A program made the translations under genes and the position numbers. From the NCBI RefSeq assembly GCF_027579695.1, contig NC_083582.1, forward strand, positions 35,969,964 to 36,033,963: a stretch of 64,000 bases of DNA, given 5' to 3'. Origin of the DNA: Neoarius graeffei. Lineage: Eukaryota; Chordata; Actinopteri; Siluriformes; Ariidae. Below are positions 10,688 to 22,509 of this stretch, in pieces. Numbering within the stretch: position 1 is the stretch's first letter; each line of letters begins with the position of its first letter. The notes under the pieces are model-generated. The model did no database searches, was not told the origin of the DNA, and worked only from the letters and a program-made list of their open reading frames with translations.

Positions 10688-11634
10688 GTGAAGGCTACAA
10701 GAAGATCAGCAAAGCTTTACTTATCAGTCAGAAGTGGTACAAAAATTTAAGAAAGCTGGAACTGCAACCATCTCACAGAGACGTCCAGGTCGTCCACGGA
10801 AGTTAACACCTCGACAGGAGCGTCTTCTGATGAGAAGGGTTGAAGAAAATCGGCATGCAAGTTCACTGCAGTTATCTAAAGAAGTAGAAAGCCAAACTGG
10901 GGTGACTATTTCCCGTGACACAATACGGCGTACACTGCAGAGGAATGGCATGCATGGATGCCGTCCACGAAAGAAGCTTCTCCTAAAGTCCAGGCACAAA
11001 AAAAGCCCACCTAGAGTTTGCCAGGGCCCATGCTGACAAAGATGAAGACTACTGGGACTCTATACTCTGGAGTGATGAGACCAAGATAAATGTTTTTGGA
11101 ACTGATGGCTTCAAAACTGTATGGCGTTGCAAAGGTGAGGAATACAAAGAAAAATGCATGGTGCCAACAGTGAAACATGGTGGCGGCAGTGTCCTTATGT
11201 GGGGCTGCATGAGTGCTGCTGGTGTCGGGGAGCTGCATTTCATTGATGGCGTCATGAATTCACAGATGTATTGGTCTATACCGAAAGAGAAGATGCTACC
11301 ATCACTCTGTGCCCTTGGTCGTCGTGCGCTTTTCCAACATGACAATGATCCTAAACAGACATCTAAGGCCACTGTTGGATTTCTGAAGAAGAACAGGGTG
11401 AAAGTGATTCAGTGGCCAAGTATGTCTCCTGATCTGAACCCAATCGAACACCTATGGGGAATTCTGAAGAGACAAGTTGAGCATCACTCTCCATCCAGCA
11501 TCCAGTCACTAAAAGAGGTCATTGTTGAAGAATGGAAAAAGATCGATGCTGCAAAATGTCACCAATTTGTTCATTCCATGCCTAGAAGACTTGGTGCTGC
11601 CATTAAAAATCATGGAGGCCATACAAAGTACTAG
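10688..11634 (+). pseudogene. Tc1 transposase pseudogene (element A)
   Basis: The reading starts inside the N-terminal helix-turn-helix (GEGYKKISKALLISQKWY in conceptual translation) and lacks the normal start. The HTH/GRPR-like segment (RRPGRPRKLTPRQ) is in one frame up to about 11030. The catalytic part follows in another frame: D1 in LWSDETK near 11075, D2 in FQHDNDPK near 11338 and E in NPIEHLW near 11438, with DD34E spacing. It ends GGHTKY-stop at 11634. The frameshift falls at a seven-A run near 11000. All three catalytic acids remain, but the protein could not be made intact. Confidence 0.85.
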
Positions 11635-11895
11635 ATGTAGTAGTTTTTGTTGTGGGGTGTACTCATTTTTGCACCACCCTAGTTTGAGTAAAACTGAAAA
11701 ATGTGTAATCTAAGTTATATTATTAACTTTACTTTCACGTTACAAGTTAAACAGATGTTATATTAAACTTTGTCTTGTCAACATTTTGGAAATTGTGTTG
11801 AGATATTGTTTAAAATGTTACTTTTCAAAGGGGGTGGACTCATTTATGCTGAGCACTGTAGTTTTAACGGATGCCTTTTCTGTATCAACTCTGTC

Positions 11896-12875
11896 ATATC
11901 TTTACACAAATATGGAACAGTTTTTGTTTCAAGGAACATGACTCAGAAGACATTGCATCATCTGTGTTTAAGCAGTGTCAAGTTTCTCTCCTTTCTAATT
12001 CATTATTGGTTTGTAATGTTTGAACAAGTGGGTCAAGTAACTCGGTGAACTTGGATGAATGTGTGCATTACCGTAAATGTTACCTACAATGATCCAAAGT
12101 CTGTTATGTTTTTCATGGTGTACAATGTGCCACTCCTGCGAGTGCATCTCAAACAATTAGACTATCGTGAAAAAGGTTGTGTTTGTGTGTATGTGTGTGG
12201 GGTTCTTCATAATTTCATATCTTTACACAAATACTATGGAACAGTTTTTGTTTCCAGGAACATGACTCAGAAGACATTGCATCATGTGTGTTTAAGCAGT
12301 CTCAAGTTTCTCATCTCACCATCTCATCTCATTATCTCTAGCCGCTTTATCCTGTTCTACAGGGCCGCAGGCAAGCTGGAGCCTATCCCAGCTGACTACG
12401 GGTGAAAGGTGGGGTACACCCTGGACAAGTCGCCAGGTCATCACAGGGCTGACACATAGACACAGACAACCATTCACACTCACATTCACACCTACGGTCA
12501 ATTTAGAGTCACCAGTTAACCTAACCTGCATGTCTTTGGACTGTGGGGGAAACCGGAGCACCCAGAGGAAACCCACGCGGACACGGGGAGAACATGCAAA
12601 CTCCGCACAGAAAGGCCCTCGCCAGCCACGGGGCTCGAACCCAGACCTTCTTGCTGTGAGGCGACAGCGCTAACCACTACACCACCGTGCCACCCAGTGT
12701 CAAGTTTCTCTCCTTTCTAATTCATTATTGGTTTGTAATGTTTGAACAAGTGGGTTAAGTAACCTGGTAAACTTGGATGAATGTGTGCATTATTGTAAAT
12801 GTTACCTACGGTGTACAATGTGCCACTCCTGCGAGTGCATCTCAAACAATTAGACTATCATGAAAAAGGTTGTGG
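11896..12875. repeat. Imperfect tandem duplication (about 300 bp) split by a SINE
   Basis: The block starting ATATCTTTACACAAATA and running through GAGTGCATCTCAAACAATTAG occurs at about 11896-12192. It occurs again from about 12213, where the SINE at 12313-12695 interrupts it, and resumes to about 12875. The copies differ by small indels. The terminal GTGCATCTCAAACAATTAG is also the inverted-repeat end of Tc1 element B, so the duplicated unit includes one transposon end. Confidence 0.75.
12313..12695 (-). mobile_element. tRNA-derived SINE, copy S3
   Basis: Inverse orientation: the CATCTCATCTCATTATC tail is at the left and the GGTGGCACGGTGGTG head at the right. Flanked by CAGT(C/G)TCAAGTTTCTC on both sides (about 12297-12312 and 12694-12709). 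It is nested in the tandem duplication. Confidence 0.9.
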
Positions 12876-14222
12876 TTTTTTTTTCCTTCATAATTTAATT
12901 AAAAAAGCTAAACTTCTATATATTTTATATTTGTTAGACAAAGTAAAATATTTTAAGCCTTTTTTGTTTTAAATTTTGATGATTATGGCTTATAGCTCGT
13001 GAAAATCAGAACTCCAGTATCTCAAATTATTAGAATATTTCATAAGATCAATCAAAAAAGGATTTACCATACAGAAATGTTCAAATTCTGAAAAAAAAGT
13101 GTGTTCATTTATACACTCAGTACTTGGTTGGAGTTCCTTTACTAAAAATTACTGCATCAATACGCTGTGGCATGGAGGCAATCAGCCTGTAGCACTGCTG
13201 AGGTGTTATTGGAGCCCAGGTTGCTTTGATAGCAGCCTTCAGCTGGTCTGTATTTTCTCATCTTGCTCTTGACAATACCCCATCGATTCTCTCTGGGGTT
13301 CAGGTCAGGCGAGTTGGCTAGCCAATCAAGCACAGAAAAATCATGATCAGCAAACCATTTGGTAGTAGTTTTGGTCCTGTGGACAGGACCACTGGAAAAG
13401 GAAATCAGCATCTCCATAAAGCTTGTCAGCGGTTGGAAGCATGAAGTGCTCTAAAATCTCCTGATAGACAGCTGCATTGACTTTGGACTTGATTAAAAAA
13501 AAAAAAAAAACACAGTGGACCAAACACCAGCAGGACATGACACCCCAGATCATCACAGACTGCAGAAACTTCACACTGGACTTCAAGCACCTTGGATTCT
13601 GTGCCTCTCCACTCTTCCTCCAGACTCTAGGACCTTGATTTCCAAATGAAATGTAAAATATACTTTTATCTGAAAAGAGGACTTTGGACCACTGAGCAAC
13701 AGTCCAGTTCTTTCTCTCCTTAGCCCAGGTAAGACACTTCTGACGTTGTCTCTGGTTCAGGAGTGGCTTGATATTAGGCATCTGACAGTTGTAGCCTCTT
13801 TCCTGAAGACATCGGTGTGGTGGCGGCTCTTGATGCACGGACACCAGCCTCACTCCCCACCTTGTGAAGCTCTCCCAAGTTCCTGAATTGACCTTTCTTG
13901 ACAATCCTCTCAAGACTGCAGCCACCCTTTTCAGCAATAACCTGCTGTGGCTTACCCTTTTCGTGGAAGGTGTCGATGATAGTCTTCTGGACAACTGCCA
14001 AGTCAGCAGTCTTCCCTACGATTGTGGTTACGTGTACTGAACTAGACCGAGAGATACATGGTATATGCGCTGTAGGCGATAATTATTAACATAGAAAAAA
14101 AATGCTTGAAACATTTTAGTTTGCATGTAATGAGTATAGAATATATTAAATTTTCACTTTCTTAAATAACTGATGGAAAATATTGAACTTTTTCAAGATA
14201 TTCTAATTGTTTGAGATGCACT
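12833..14222 (-). mobile_element. Tc1-like element B
   Basis: The terminal motif GTGCATCTCAAACAATTAGA at the left is mirrored by TCTAATTGTTTGAGATGCAC at the right. It carries a minus-strand transposase remnant (13157-14001). Confidence 0.8.
13157..14001 (-). pseudogene. Tc1 transposase pseudogene (element B)
   Basis: Minus-strand pieces in several frames. The N-terminal HTH-like part reads QKTIIDTFHEKGKPQQVIAE. A middle part carries WAKERKNWTVAQWSKVLFSD followed by K, where active relatives have E after the first catalytic Asp. A C-terminal part reads LANSPDLNPRENRWGIVK, in which the usual NPIENLW is changed. A 15-base homopolymer run near 13496 and frameshifts break the gene. Inactive. Confidence 0.8.
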
Positions 14223-14239
14223 AGTATTTCAACAAATAC

Positions 14240-14503
14240 ACTACATGACCAAAGGTACTGTATGCGGACACTGGAACATCATGCCTATGCCAAAGGTGTT
14301 CAGTATGGTTGAGGTCAATGCTCTGTGATGGCATTCATGGTCCTTACTTTGTGCATTATCATACTGGAATAGGTTTGGGCTGTTTAGTTCCAGTGAAGGG
14401 ACATTTTAAAGCTACAGCATAGAAAGACATCCAATAAGATTGTGAGATTCCAACTTTGTAGCAAAAGTTTGGGGAAGAATCACATATGTTTGGTCATATA
14501 GTG
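14240..14503. mobile_element. Tc1-type internally deleted remnant (MITE)
   Basis: The ends CACTACATGACCAAAGGT and TTTGGTCATATAGTG are inverted and TA-flanked. About 265 bp, non-coding. A similar but distinct deleted element is at 42097-42602. Confidence 0.65.
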
Positions 14504-14589
14504 TATATCAAATTATATGAACAATTGTGTTACTTTTCTGAGAACAACATGGGTGATATTCATCCTGGACACAGATGCCCTAAAAATTG

Positions 14590-15819
14590 TAGGGCAGAGT
14601 GGGGAGACTTGGGACAAGTTTTCAGCTTTTCTAGATTGTGTGAAATTCTTTGCAGGTAGTGTCACATTCATATTGCATGAGAGAGTATTTACTATACCCT
14701 CTTACCACAACCATAGTTTCTCAGCTTGTCACATATACTGGCCTTCAGACTTTTTTTTTTTTAATAAATGGGGAAGGGGCAGCACGGTGGTGTAGTGGTT
14801 AGCGCTGTCGCCTCACAGCAAGAAGGTCCGGGTTCGAGCCCCGTGGTCGGCGAGGGCCTTTCTGTGTGGAGTTTGCATGTTCTCCCCGTGTCCGCGTGGG
14901 TTTCCTCCGGGTGCTCCGGTTTCCCCCACAGTCCAAAGACATGCAGGTTAGGTTAACTGGTGACTCTAAATTGAGCGTAGGTGTGAATGTGAGTGTGAAT
15001 GGTTGTCTATGTGTCAGCCCTGTGATGACCTGGCGACTTGTCTAGGGTGTACCCCGCCTTTCGCCCGTAGTCAGCTGGGATAGGCTCCAGCTTGCCTGTG
15101 ACCCTGTAGAACAGGATAAAGCAGCTAGAGATAATGAGATGAGATGAGATAAATGGGGAGAGATGAGACATTGTGCTGGGAGACTTGGGACATAGAAAGA
15201 AAAAAAAAATACCCAGGCCTGCATGTTTAATTTTTTATTTATTATCAAACTTGAACTGTATGAACACACAATGCTGGTACAGCGATAGAAAAAGGTCAGT
15301 TTATCCAAAACATGACGAGACAAAACAGTTCCATTCTCAAGAAGGAATTAAATAAGTTTAATCCTCATGCAGGGACATGTCCATATTTTTAATAAAATTG
15401 TTTAAAAATGTTTGTATTTGTACACCACGGGGGGGGCAACAACAACAACAACCCTGTAACATGAACTGTCCCAACTCTCCCCCTTTGGCCATTTTGGGAA
15501 AAAAAATATCCTTAAAATGTTTTTCACCAGAATTTAAGTTCAATAAATAATACTATAATGTGGTAACTCTAGGCTCTGTACTTTAATTCCTAACTTCACC
15601 AGCGTACATTATGCCATAGAATAGAGATGGAGGCAAAGTAGAAAGTATAAGTTTTGGTTGATAAAATATTGAACTACACAAGCCTTACTGCAGTGTCCAG
15701 CTTCATAGCTCCAAGGGAAGTAGTTTACTCTAAGGGGCAATAACTTCTGATGTATCCAAAATCTGATTGATTGAAATTAATTTATGGGAATCCAAACTGT
15801 CCCAAGTCTCCTTGCTCTA
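14590..15819. mobile_element. Repeat with inverted GGAGACTTGGGACA ends
   Basis: The left end TAGGGCAGAGTGGGGAGACTT is partly mirrored by AAGTCTCCTTGCTCTA at the right. The motif GGGAGACTTGGGACA recurs internally near 15178 and inversely near 15460. No target duplication was found, so the class is undetermined. It contains SINE S4. Confidence 0.45.
14775..15148 (+). mobile_element. tRNA-derived SINE, copy S4
   Basis: Same family (AGCACGGTGGTGTAGTGG head, B box, GAGATGAGAT tail). Target duplication (AT)AAATGGGGA on both sides. Small deletions lie near the B box and in the TGTCTGTGTC segment. Confidence 0.85.
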
Positions 15820-16239
15820 GTATTTATAAAAATGTATCAAAAAAAAAATCAATAAATGACTTGAACTGACATGAAATGTATAGCGAATTACTCTAGAGGC
15901 TAAGATCAAGAAGAGCAAAATCACTTGCTCCTGAGAGTAAGATATAGTTTACAGCTGACAGATGTGAATAAATGTGTACAATAAATGTAAATATATCTGA
16001 AATGCATACACGAGGCCAAAACTAACCAAGAAACTTCGAGAAAAGGTTAAAAAAAAAAAAAAAAAAAAAAGTGATGCAGTACTTGTATCTATTAGTCTTC
16101 ACTTTTCAGGGTTCTGGGACAAGGCAACAATGATGACCTCATCTGCTACAAGTCATGTTATATGTCCTGCTGTGGTATTTTTATACCCCTGCTCCGAAGG
16201 AGGTGGGGTATACTGGTTTACCTCTGTCCAGCCGAAACA
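15820..16239. other. Unassigned intergenic DNA
   Basis: AT-rich, with a run of about 21 A near 16049. No exon or element ends were recognised. Confidence 0.4.
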
Positions 16240-16725
16240 CCCTTTTTCTCAGCAACCACAAATCATAGCCACTTGGTACCAAACTTCAGCTTGGGGTTCT
16301 ATACCCTGTATACCATTTTCAGGTCTGCCGCACATCGACTTCCTGTTTACCAACTGAATGTATTTACGAAACGTATAGGGTGGAGTCACACAATTTTCAT
16401 AACACTCTTCTCAGCAACTACAAATCACAACTGCTTGATATTTGGTACTGAGCTTCAGCTTGGGGTTTTATACCCTGTATACCATTTTCAGGTCTGTCGC
16501 ACATCGACTTCCTGTTTACCGACTGAGTATTAATTATGAAACATAGGGTAGATTTACACAATTTTCGTAACACTCTTCTCAGCAACTACAAAACACAACC
16601 GCTTGATATTTGGTACCGAGCTTCAGCTTGGGGTTCTATATCGCGTATAGCGTTTTCAGGTCTGTCCCACATCGACGTCCTGTTTACCGACTAAGTGTAC
16701 TTACGAAACATATAGGGTGGATTTT
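16240..16725. repeat. Tandem array, about 165-bp unit, three copies
   Basis: CTCAGCAAC(C/T)ACAAA begins units at about 16248, 16410 and 16578 (spacing 162 and 168). Each continues through CTTCAGCTTGGGGTT, GTCTG(C/T)(C/T)(G/C)CACATCGAC and CCTGTTTACC. Divergence between units is moderate. Similar short arrays could exist elsewhere in the genome. Confidence 0.8.
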
Positions 16726-17657
16726 GACGCTATTTCAAGAAGTAAAATGCTACTTCAAAATGATAGTTTACCAGGATGCTATTTGAAATCCCTGGGGAGA
16801 ACACTGCTCTTTACTTGTTTCAGGATGAATTATTTGTTGAAGTCAACATTCATAGTAAGTGTCCTATTCCTCTGATTTCTTGGATTCTGATATAAGCGAG
16901 AGGGGGGGGGGGGGGACGTAAGTGAGCAGTAGCTCACAGCTGATCTTGTTAATACCCAGATTACAAAGAAAGCCAAAGCAAAGCCTTTTCTTACTTCGAG
17001 GATACCATGTGAAAGTCTCACAAGACGGAGATCTGCACTGTTATGTTGCATGTCCCTTTTTCTTTCCTTTTTTCCCCCCAGGACTATAGTTTGTTGCACT
17101 CATCTTCAGTCAAACCGGTCATGTTATAGTGCTGTTTTTGGAGCTCACAATGTTTTCCATCATGTAATGTAATGTGTTGCACTGTAGCCTGCAGGCATTA
17201 GATTTAAAACTACGGTGCACAAATTGCCTCAAATGAGTAAGTAATTGAGGAAGCAACTGCAATGGAAAAAATCTCTTATCATTTAATTATGATTACTGGT
17301 TATTATCTGGCATACAAACAGTCCAAAGTAGAGAATAACAAAATTCTATGTGACTTCCTTCCTCTGGGAAGAGATGTAGAGACAGGATGACTTTTTTTTA
17401 AATATAGTGCTTTCCCAAACATTCCATATGAGCAAGATGAGCACATTATTTGGAAAGTGAAGTATTACGCATGTCTAGATGTTAATTCAGATAGTGTTGT
17501 ATTTTGGAATATAATAAGTGGTAAACTATAATACTAAGTAGAAAACAAAAAGTATTATATTGACATGTGAAGATCATAATTATTCATTATCTTGAGTGAA
17601 AAAAAAAATTATGGATTCTGAGTCTATCCTAAGAACACTAGACAGGAGACAGGACGA
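16726..17657. other. Unassigned intergenic DNA
   Basis: Contains a 14-base G run near 16901. No coding exon or transposon end was recognised. Confidence 0.4.
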
Positions 17658-19259
17658 CAGTTTCTTGCAAAAGTATTCATCCCCCTTGGTGTTTGTCCTG
17701 TTTTGTCGCATTACAAGCTGGAATTAAAATGGATTTTTTGGAAGGTTAGCACCATTTGATTTACACAACATGCCTACCACTTTAAAAAGGTGCAAATTGT
17801 TGTTTTATTGTAACACAATAATTAAAATGGGGGGAAAAAAATCTGGAGTGTGCATAGGTATTCACCCCCTTTCGTATGAAACCCCTAAATAAGAGCTGGT
17901 CCAACCAATTCACTTCATAAGTCACATAATTAGTTAAGATCCACCTGTGTGCAATCAAAGTGTCACATGATGTCTGTACAAATCAACCTGTTCTGGAAGG
18001 ATCCTGACTCTGCAACACTACTAAGCAAGCAACATGAAAACCAAGGAGCCTCTAAACAGGTCAGAGACAAAGCTGTGGAGAAGTATAGATCAGGGTTGGG
18101 TTATAAAAAAAAAATATCCCAAACGTTGAATATCCCAGGGAGCACCATTAAATCCATTATAGCAAAATGGAAAGAATATGGCACCATTACAAACCTGACA
18201 AGAGAAGACCACCCACCAAAACTCACAGACTGGGCAAGGAGGACATTAAGCAGAGATGCAACAAAAGACACCAAAGAGAACACTGAAGGAGCTGCAAAGA
18301 TCCACAGTGGACATAGGAGTATCTGTCCATAGGACCACTTTAAGCCGTACACTCCACAGAGCGGGGCTTTATGGAAGTGTGGCCAGAAAAAAAGCCATTG
18401 CTTAAGAAAACACATTTGGAATTTGTCCAGCAATATGTGGCAGACTCCCCAAACATATGGAAAAAGATTCTCTGGTCAAATGAGACTAAAATTGATCTTT
18501 TTGGCCATCAAGGGAAATGCCACGTATGGCGCAAACCCAACAGCTGAGAACACCATTCCTACAGTGAAGCATGGTGGTGGCAGCATTATGCTGTGGGGAT
18601 ATTTTTCATCTGCAGGGACAGGAAATCTGGTCAGGACAGAAGGAAAGATGGACGGCGCTAAATACAGGGCAATTCTGGAGGAAAACCTGTTTGAGTCAGC
18701 CAGAGGTTTGAGACTGGGACGAAGGTTCACATTCCAGCAGGACAATGACCCTAAACATACTGCTAAAACTACACTGGAGTGGTTTAAAGAGAAAACATTT
18801 AAAAGTCTTGGAATGGCCTAGTCAAAAGCCCAGACCTCAATCCAGTTGAAAACCTGTGGCATAACTTGAAGATTGCTGTACACCAATGCAACCCATTTAA
18901 CTTGAAGGAGTTGGAGCAGTTTTGCCTTGAGGAATGGGCAAAAATCCCAGTGGCTAAATGTGCTAAGCTAATAGAGATATACCCCAAGAGACTTGCAGCT
19001 GTAATTGCAGCAAAAGGTGGCTCTACAAAGTATTGACTTTGGGGGGTGAATACCTATGCACACTCCAGATTTCTGGGTTGTTGTTTTTTTTTTCCATCTC
19101 ATCATTTGTGTCACAATAAAACAATTTGCACCTTTAAAAGTGGTATGTTGTGTAAATTAAATAGTGCTAACCCCCCCAAAAAATCAATTTTAATTCCAGC
19201 TTGTAATGCAACAAGACAGGACAAACACCAAGGGGGATGAATACTTTTGCAAGACACTG
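17658..19259 (+). mobile_element. Tc1-like element C
   Basis: Starts CAGTTTCTTGCAAAAGTATT and ends AATACTTTTGCAAGACACTG, with TA outside on the right. It belongs to the same family as element D (39988-41994). Long inverted repeats include TTACAAGCTGGAATTAAAAT at the left and its inverse near 19183. Confidence 0.85.
17949..19036 (+). pseudogene. Tc1 transposase pseudogene (element C)
   Basis: The HTH part reads VEKYRSGLGYKKKISQTLN, and the part from [18 protein letters not shown] through [17 protein letters not shown] carries the second catalytic Asp. The first catalytic position reads LWSNETK: the Asp codon is now AAT (Asn). Frameshifts lie near 18250, 18300 and 18790. The C-terminus ends at GGSTKY. 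Inactive on two independent grounds. Confidence 0.85.
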
Positions 19260-19682
19260 TACATCCCGGATAGGAACCAGTCCATCGCAAGTCACAACCA
19301 CATATACACCTAGGAGTAATTTATTCACCTACCAGGATGTTTTTAGGAAGGCCATGCAGACTCTGTGTGAACATGTGAAACGCCACACAGAAACTCAAAC
19401 TCAGCATCGAATCAGGGACTCTGGAGCTGTGAAGCTGCAACACGAGTTCACATAACGTGAATGAAACAAATCTTCCTACAGATTTGAAATCGAAAAACCG
19501 ACATTATCCCATGCACCATTACCGTTTTAAATCGCACCTAGCTCAAGTGAAGTTTATTCAATCAGCCCTTTATGGAACTGAGACAACAGGACTGTCAATT
19601 TGCAGACAGGAGTCATGATGCAATGATGTGATTCATGATTCAAATGAGGGCCCACCTGAAAAATCCACCAGCTCCACCCACT
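19260..19682. other. Unassigned intergenic DNA
   Basis: Possibly another degraded repeat: GATAGGAACCAGTCCATCGCAAG near 19269 resembles SINE-tail-like text. Nothing could be assigned firmly. Confidence 0.35.
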
Positions 19683-19812
19683 TTCCATCCTTACATTACA
19701 TTACAGGCACTGAGCAGACACTCTTATCCATAGCGACATACAACAGAACCCTGACATACCCACAGCAGTCAGCAGCCTGGGGAGCAGTTGGGGTTAGGTG
19801 CCTTGCTCAAGA
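19683..19812 (-). mobile_element. Outer SINE, 3' portion (left half of a split SINE)
   Basis: On the minus strand this is the 3' part of a second SINE family (CTTATCCATAGCGACATACA segment, ending in TAATGTAATGTAAGG). It is interrupted at CTCAAGA by the 7.7-kb composite 19813-27492 and resumes at 27493 with CAAGAGCACTTCCTG. Joined at the CAAGA repeat, it reads through like an ordinary SINE of this type. Confidence 0.75.
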
Positions 19813-21181
19813 CAGGGCTTGACATTAAGGATTGCCTGGGGCAAGTGAGACATGCATTCGGGCAAGTAGGATATGTCCCCGACATGCCCGACCGAGCAAG
19901 TTGAAATGAGCATATATTTCAAACTAGCACCACAAAACTTAGGCTTTGTGATCTTTTATTTCAGTTCCTAAAAAAAAAAAAAAAAGAAAAAGTGTCCCTC
20001 ACTATGTCTCTGCCATTATGCCTTGGCTGTTTCTTAGTCTCAGTTTCATTTACTGCTTCGCAAGTTATTTTATATCCCCCGCTGTTGTAGCATGGTACGC
20101 GTACTGTTTATAGACCCCTTGTGCATGACGTCTGGCATCACGTGATAATTATAGCTGGGGTCAGACAGACACTGTCTTTCATGCAAGCAAGGCTTAATCT
20201 GTCTTCAATATGGTTCATTTTAGCGCCGTTTTTGCTCGTTCAAACAAAGAAATAGATAAAAAGGCAATTACCGTCTCCCCGCTATCAAGAAAAACATTAA
20301 CAAATAGAAGCAAATGCTTAAAGAATGATGGGGAAATGAGTGGTTAAAGAATACAATGAGAGCTCAGCCTGAAAACTCCAGAGAAAATCACTATTGTATT
20401 TAAAACGTATTTTACAAAAAACAAAGTTGGAAGTGAGGGTGGAAGAGTTTGCTTAAAAATCTCTTTCTGCTCGCATTCGAGTTAGTGCCTTCATGAAAGT
20501 GTTCGATTTTCTTACAGGTGAAGCCGCTTCTTTATTCGACACAGAAAACCCATATTGGTTTCAAACAACTCGGACATAAAAAAACTCAACAAGGAGCGAC
20601 ATGCGCGATAAATCCTGAAAGAACAGAACAGATTAAGAGCAGAAAGAGCTGGAGCTTTGTTTCTGTTCTCAGAGGAACACAGTCCAGTGCAAAATTTTAT
20701 ATACATAAAAAAAAATAAAATATTTTCTATATAATTTAATTTTTTTTAAATCATCCACCTCTAGGTTTATTTAAAAAAATAAAAATAAAAAAATAAACCC
20801 TGTGCTGCATCATGACTTACCGGCTGTACTGATTCGGTTACAGGTTGCCAGGTCTGTATAAAAACACCCACAACCTATACACTAAACTATAATTTTAAAC
20901 TCAAACATTATCCTGTCTCATGACACAGTGAGGGTTTTTTTTTTAAACCTAGAGATGGATGATCTCACAAAAAACAACAATATATTCTCAAAACACAGTA
21001 CTGTTCAAAAGTCTTGGCACCCTATTGTTTTCTTCATACAAACTGTTATAGATTTCTATTTTATGATTTCTACATTATCAAGTAATGAACCTACAATCTG
21101 AGAGAGTTTTACACAAACACACTGAACCTTACAACAGCTGCATGCATGTGGAATGAAAAACCAACTAAGGCAGGGAAAACT

Positions 21182-21556
21182 CATCTCATCTCATTATCTC
21201 TAGCCGCTTTATCCTTCTACAGGGTCGCAGGCAAGCTGGAGCCTATCCCAGCTGACTACGGGTGAAAGGCGGGGTACACCCTGGACAAGTCGCCAGGTCA
21301 TCACAGGGCTGACACATAGACACAGACAACCATTCACACTCACATTCACACCTACGGTCAATTTAGAGTCACCAGTTAACCTGACCTGCATGTCTTTGGA
21401 CTGTGGGGGAAACCGGAGCACCCGGAGGAAACCCACGCGGACACGGGGAGAACATGCAAACTCCACACAGAAAGGCCCTCGCCGGCCCCGGGGCTCGAAC
21501 CCAGGACCTTCTTGCTGTGAGGCAACAGCGCTAACCACTACACCACCGTGCCGCCC
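21182..21556 (-). mobile_element. tRNA-derived SINE, copy S5
   Basis: Inverse orientation; perfect target duplication GGCAGGGAAAACT at 21169-21181 and 21557-21569. Inserted in the THAP-bearing TIR element. Confidence 0.9.
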
Positions 21557-21585
21557 GGCAGGGAAAACTATTTTGGATAAAATTG

Positions 21586-22116
21586 TTATTGTCCATTACA
21601 AGTAAAAACTAACCAATAACCTCCTTCCTTCCTCCCTCCCTCCTCCTTAGGCAGCCTTCGGTCTCGAGACTGTGGATAGCGCCATGGAAGGTAATTTTCT
21701 GGGTTTATAAGCAGCATCTGGAGTGGCCAAGGAGCCCTATTCTGTTGTGGCAGTCCTTTCCGCACTTGTTGCAGATGAAATCTGTAGGTTGCTGCTGGCT
21801 TTGTTGTCCGTTTCCTTATTGCTCTTTTCTCCTCCAACTGGCAGGCACGTCTTTCATCACCACTCTTCACTGCTTTCGTGACAGCACTCCACCAATGGCT
21901 TCGGTCATCTGCAAGGGACTCCCAAGTTTGGATGTTGATACCAGCAAGCTTCAGGTCACGCTTACACACATCCTTGTACCGGAGCTGCAGTCTGCCAGCA
22001 GGGCGGGATTCCTTAGCCAAAGCACCATAGAGAAGGTCTTTTGGGATGTGGCCACCCTCCATTCGATGGATGTGGCCAAGCCATCGAAGACGCCTCTGGC
22101 TCAGCATAAGGTGCAT
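21586..22116 (-). pseudogene. LINE C-terminal domain fragment
   Basis: Contains RRLRWLGHIHRMEGGHIPK and YKDVCKRDLKLAGINIQTW, features found after the RT domain in many APE-type LINEs. The following zinc finger (CNKCGKDCHNRIGLLGHSR) is readable only in a shifted frame near 21700-21770, so there is a frameshift just before it. Confidence 0.8.
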
Positions 22117-22158
22117 GCTAAAGAGACCTGCTCTGTCCAGGACCTCAGTGTTGGGAAC

Positions 22159-22509
22159 TCAGTCCTGCCAGGAGATGTTGAGGATTCGCCTAAGACATTG
22201 AAGGTGGAAGCTCTTGAGCTGGTTCTCCTGCCTGGCATATGTTGTCCATGATTCACTGCCATAGAGCAGGGTGCTCAGGACACATGCCTGGTACACTTTG
22301 AGCTTGGTGTTCTCTGTGAGATGCTTGTTGCTCCACACCCACTTTCTCAGCTTGGACAACACAGCAGCGGCCTTGGCGATACGTTTGTCGATTTCCGCAT
22401 CCAGAGAGAGGTTGCTGGAGATGGTCGAGCCCAGGTAGGTGAAACTGTCAGTGGTGTCAAGCTCCATCACCGATGTTAATGACTGGAGGATCGTTGGTAT
22501 CTTGACCAA
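22159..22509 (-). pseudogene. LINE thumb/connector fragment
   Basis: Carries SFTYLGSTISSNLSLDAEID, KVYQACVLSTLLYGSESWT and HLQCLRRILNISWQD, typical of the region downstream of the RT palm in LINE ORF2. It overlaps the RT fragment in a different frame, so a frameshift near 22480 separates them. Confidence 0.85.

Larger units (their letters stand above)
9904..11858 (+). mobile_element. Tc1-like element A with very long inverted ends
   Basis: Starts CAGTGCTGAGCGTAAAT and ends ATTTATGCTGAGCACTG inverse-wise, with TA outside (9902-9903, 11859-11860). The right arm, 11456-11858 (about 400 bp, including the last 60 or so transposase codons), recurs in inverted orientation at the left (9904 to about 10670, excluding the SINE at 9943-10319). 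The genuine 5' end of the transposase gene has been replaced by this inverted copy. A SINE interrupts the left arm. Confidence 0.85.
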
